Source: JACPYF01 sp964348695 (GTDB lineage Bacteria; Patescibacteriota; Saccharimonadia; Saccharimonadales; Saccharimonadaceae). From it: a stretch of DNA of 12,502 bases. This document shows positions 12,453 through 12,502 of this stretch, in pieces. How positions within the stretch are numbered: the stretch's first letter is position 1; every line of letters starts with the position of its first letter. The notes beneath the pieces are model-generated. The model did no database searches and was not told the origin of the DNA. It worked only from the letters and a program-made list of their open reading frames with translations. The translations under genes were made by a program, and so were the position numbers. The DNA is taken from the NCBI GenBank assembly GCA_964348695.1, contig CAYGDI010000008.1, positions 1 to 12,502 on the forward strand, written 5' to 3'.

Positions 12453-12502
12453 GACCAGGTGGGACTTGAACCCACGACACCCTGCTTAAAAGGCAGGTGC
12501 TC
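12448..12502 (-). tRNA. tRNA-Lys(TTT), 3' part, cut by the window edge
   Basis: Minus-strand read from the edge: end of D-arm (GAGC), anticodon arm CCTGC-CTTTTAA-GCAGG with anticodon TTT, 5-nt variable loop GTGTC, T-arm GTGGG-TTCAAGT-CCCAC, acceptor 3' strand CTGGTCC, discriminator T, and genomic CCA (12450-12448). The 5' acceptor strand and most of the D-arm are outside. A U discriminator is unusual for tRNA-Lys, where A is common. Confidence 0.93.

Noticed and set aside
1..12502. CRISPR array, insertion sequence, phage or transposase genes, UGA recoding
   Set aside because: No regularly spaced repeats, no transposase or integrase motifs, and TGA acts as a normal stop after complete proteins.

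Overview
The window looks like a chromosomal segment of a reduced-genome bacterium of the Patescibacteria/CPR group, most likely Candidatus Saccharibacteria (TM7). This is inferred from the protein flavour, tight packing, type IV pilin genes next to a peptidoglycan gene, a ComEC lacking its C-terminal hydrolase domain, tRNAs with encoded CCA, and promoters whose -10 box ends 6-11 nt before the start codon with no Shine-Dalgarno site. TGA ends several genes (murB, yebC), so the UGA=Gly code of SR1/Gracilibacteria is not used. Coding is standard bacterial with moderate GC. No insertion sequence, phage gene, CRISPR array or rRNA is seen.

Left part (1-3733). A tRNA-Arg(GCG) on the minus strand is cut by the window edge. 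After about 190 nt of non-coding DNA with an imperfect hairpin comes a plus-strand operon: murB, then three minor type IV prepilins coupled by overlaps (ATGA between murB and the first). A major-pilin gene with its own promoter and strong ribosome site follows, ending in a bidirectional intrinsic terminator.

Middle (3752-7363). On the minus strand a seven-helix membrane protein gene overlaps glyA (serine hydroxymethyltransferase). The best-supported initiation site for glyA is a non-standard ATA just after a perfect GGAGG. Divergent to this pair is the most striking gene, a MurA-family UDP-GlcNAc enolpyruvyl transferase with an N-terminal Cro/C1-type helix-turn-helix. A perfect palindrome lies between the -35 and -10 boxes of its own promoter. 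This suggests an enzyme that is also its own, and perhaps a wider, transcriptional regulator.

Right part (7360-12502), all minus strand. In transcription order: a partial tRNA-Lys(TTT) with a long perfect inverted repeat at its 3' end; an acidic protein of unknown function; ddl (D-Ala-D-Ala ligase); comEC; yebC; a small Arg/Ser-rich protein; tRNA-His(GTG); and, 13 nt after that tRNA, a membrane-anchored sortase-like protein that seems to lack the catalytic His and Cys. Its stop codon overlaps the stop of the HTH-MurA gene.

Themes: cell-wall precursor synthesis (MurB, MurA-like, Ddl, sortase-like), the pilus/DNA-uptake surface machinery (four pilins, ComEC) and one-carbon/glycine metabolism (GlyA). 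At least five genes share a compact promoter style (often TGnTATAAT) that predicts leaderless or nearly leaderless mRNAs, while a few genes (major pilin, membrane protein, acidic protein, and the glyA junction) carry clear Shine-Dalgarno sites.
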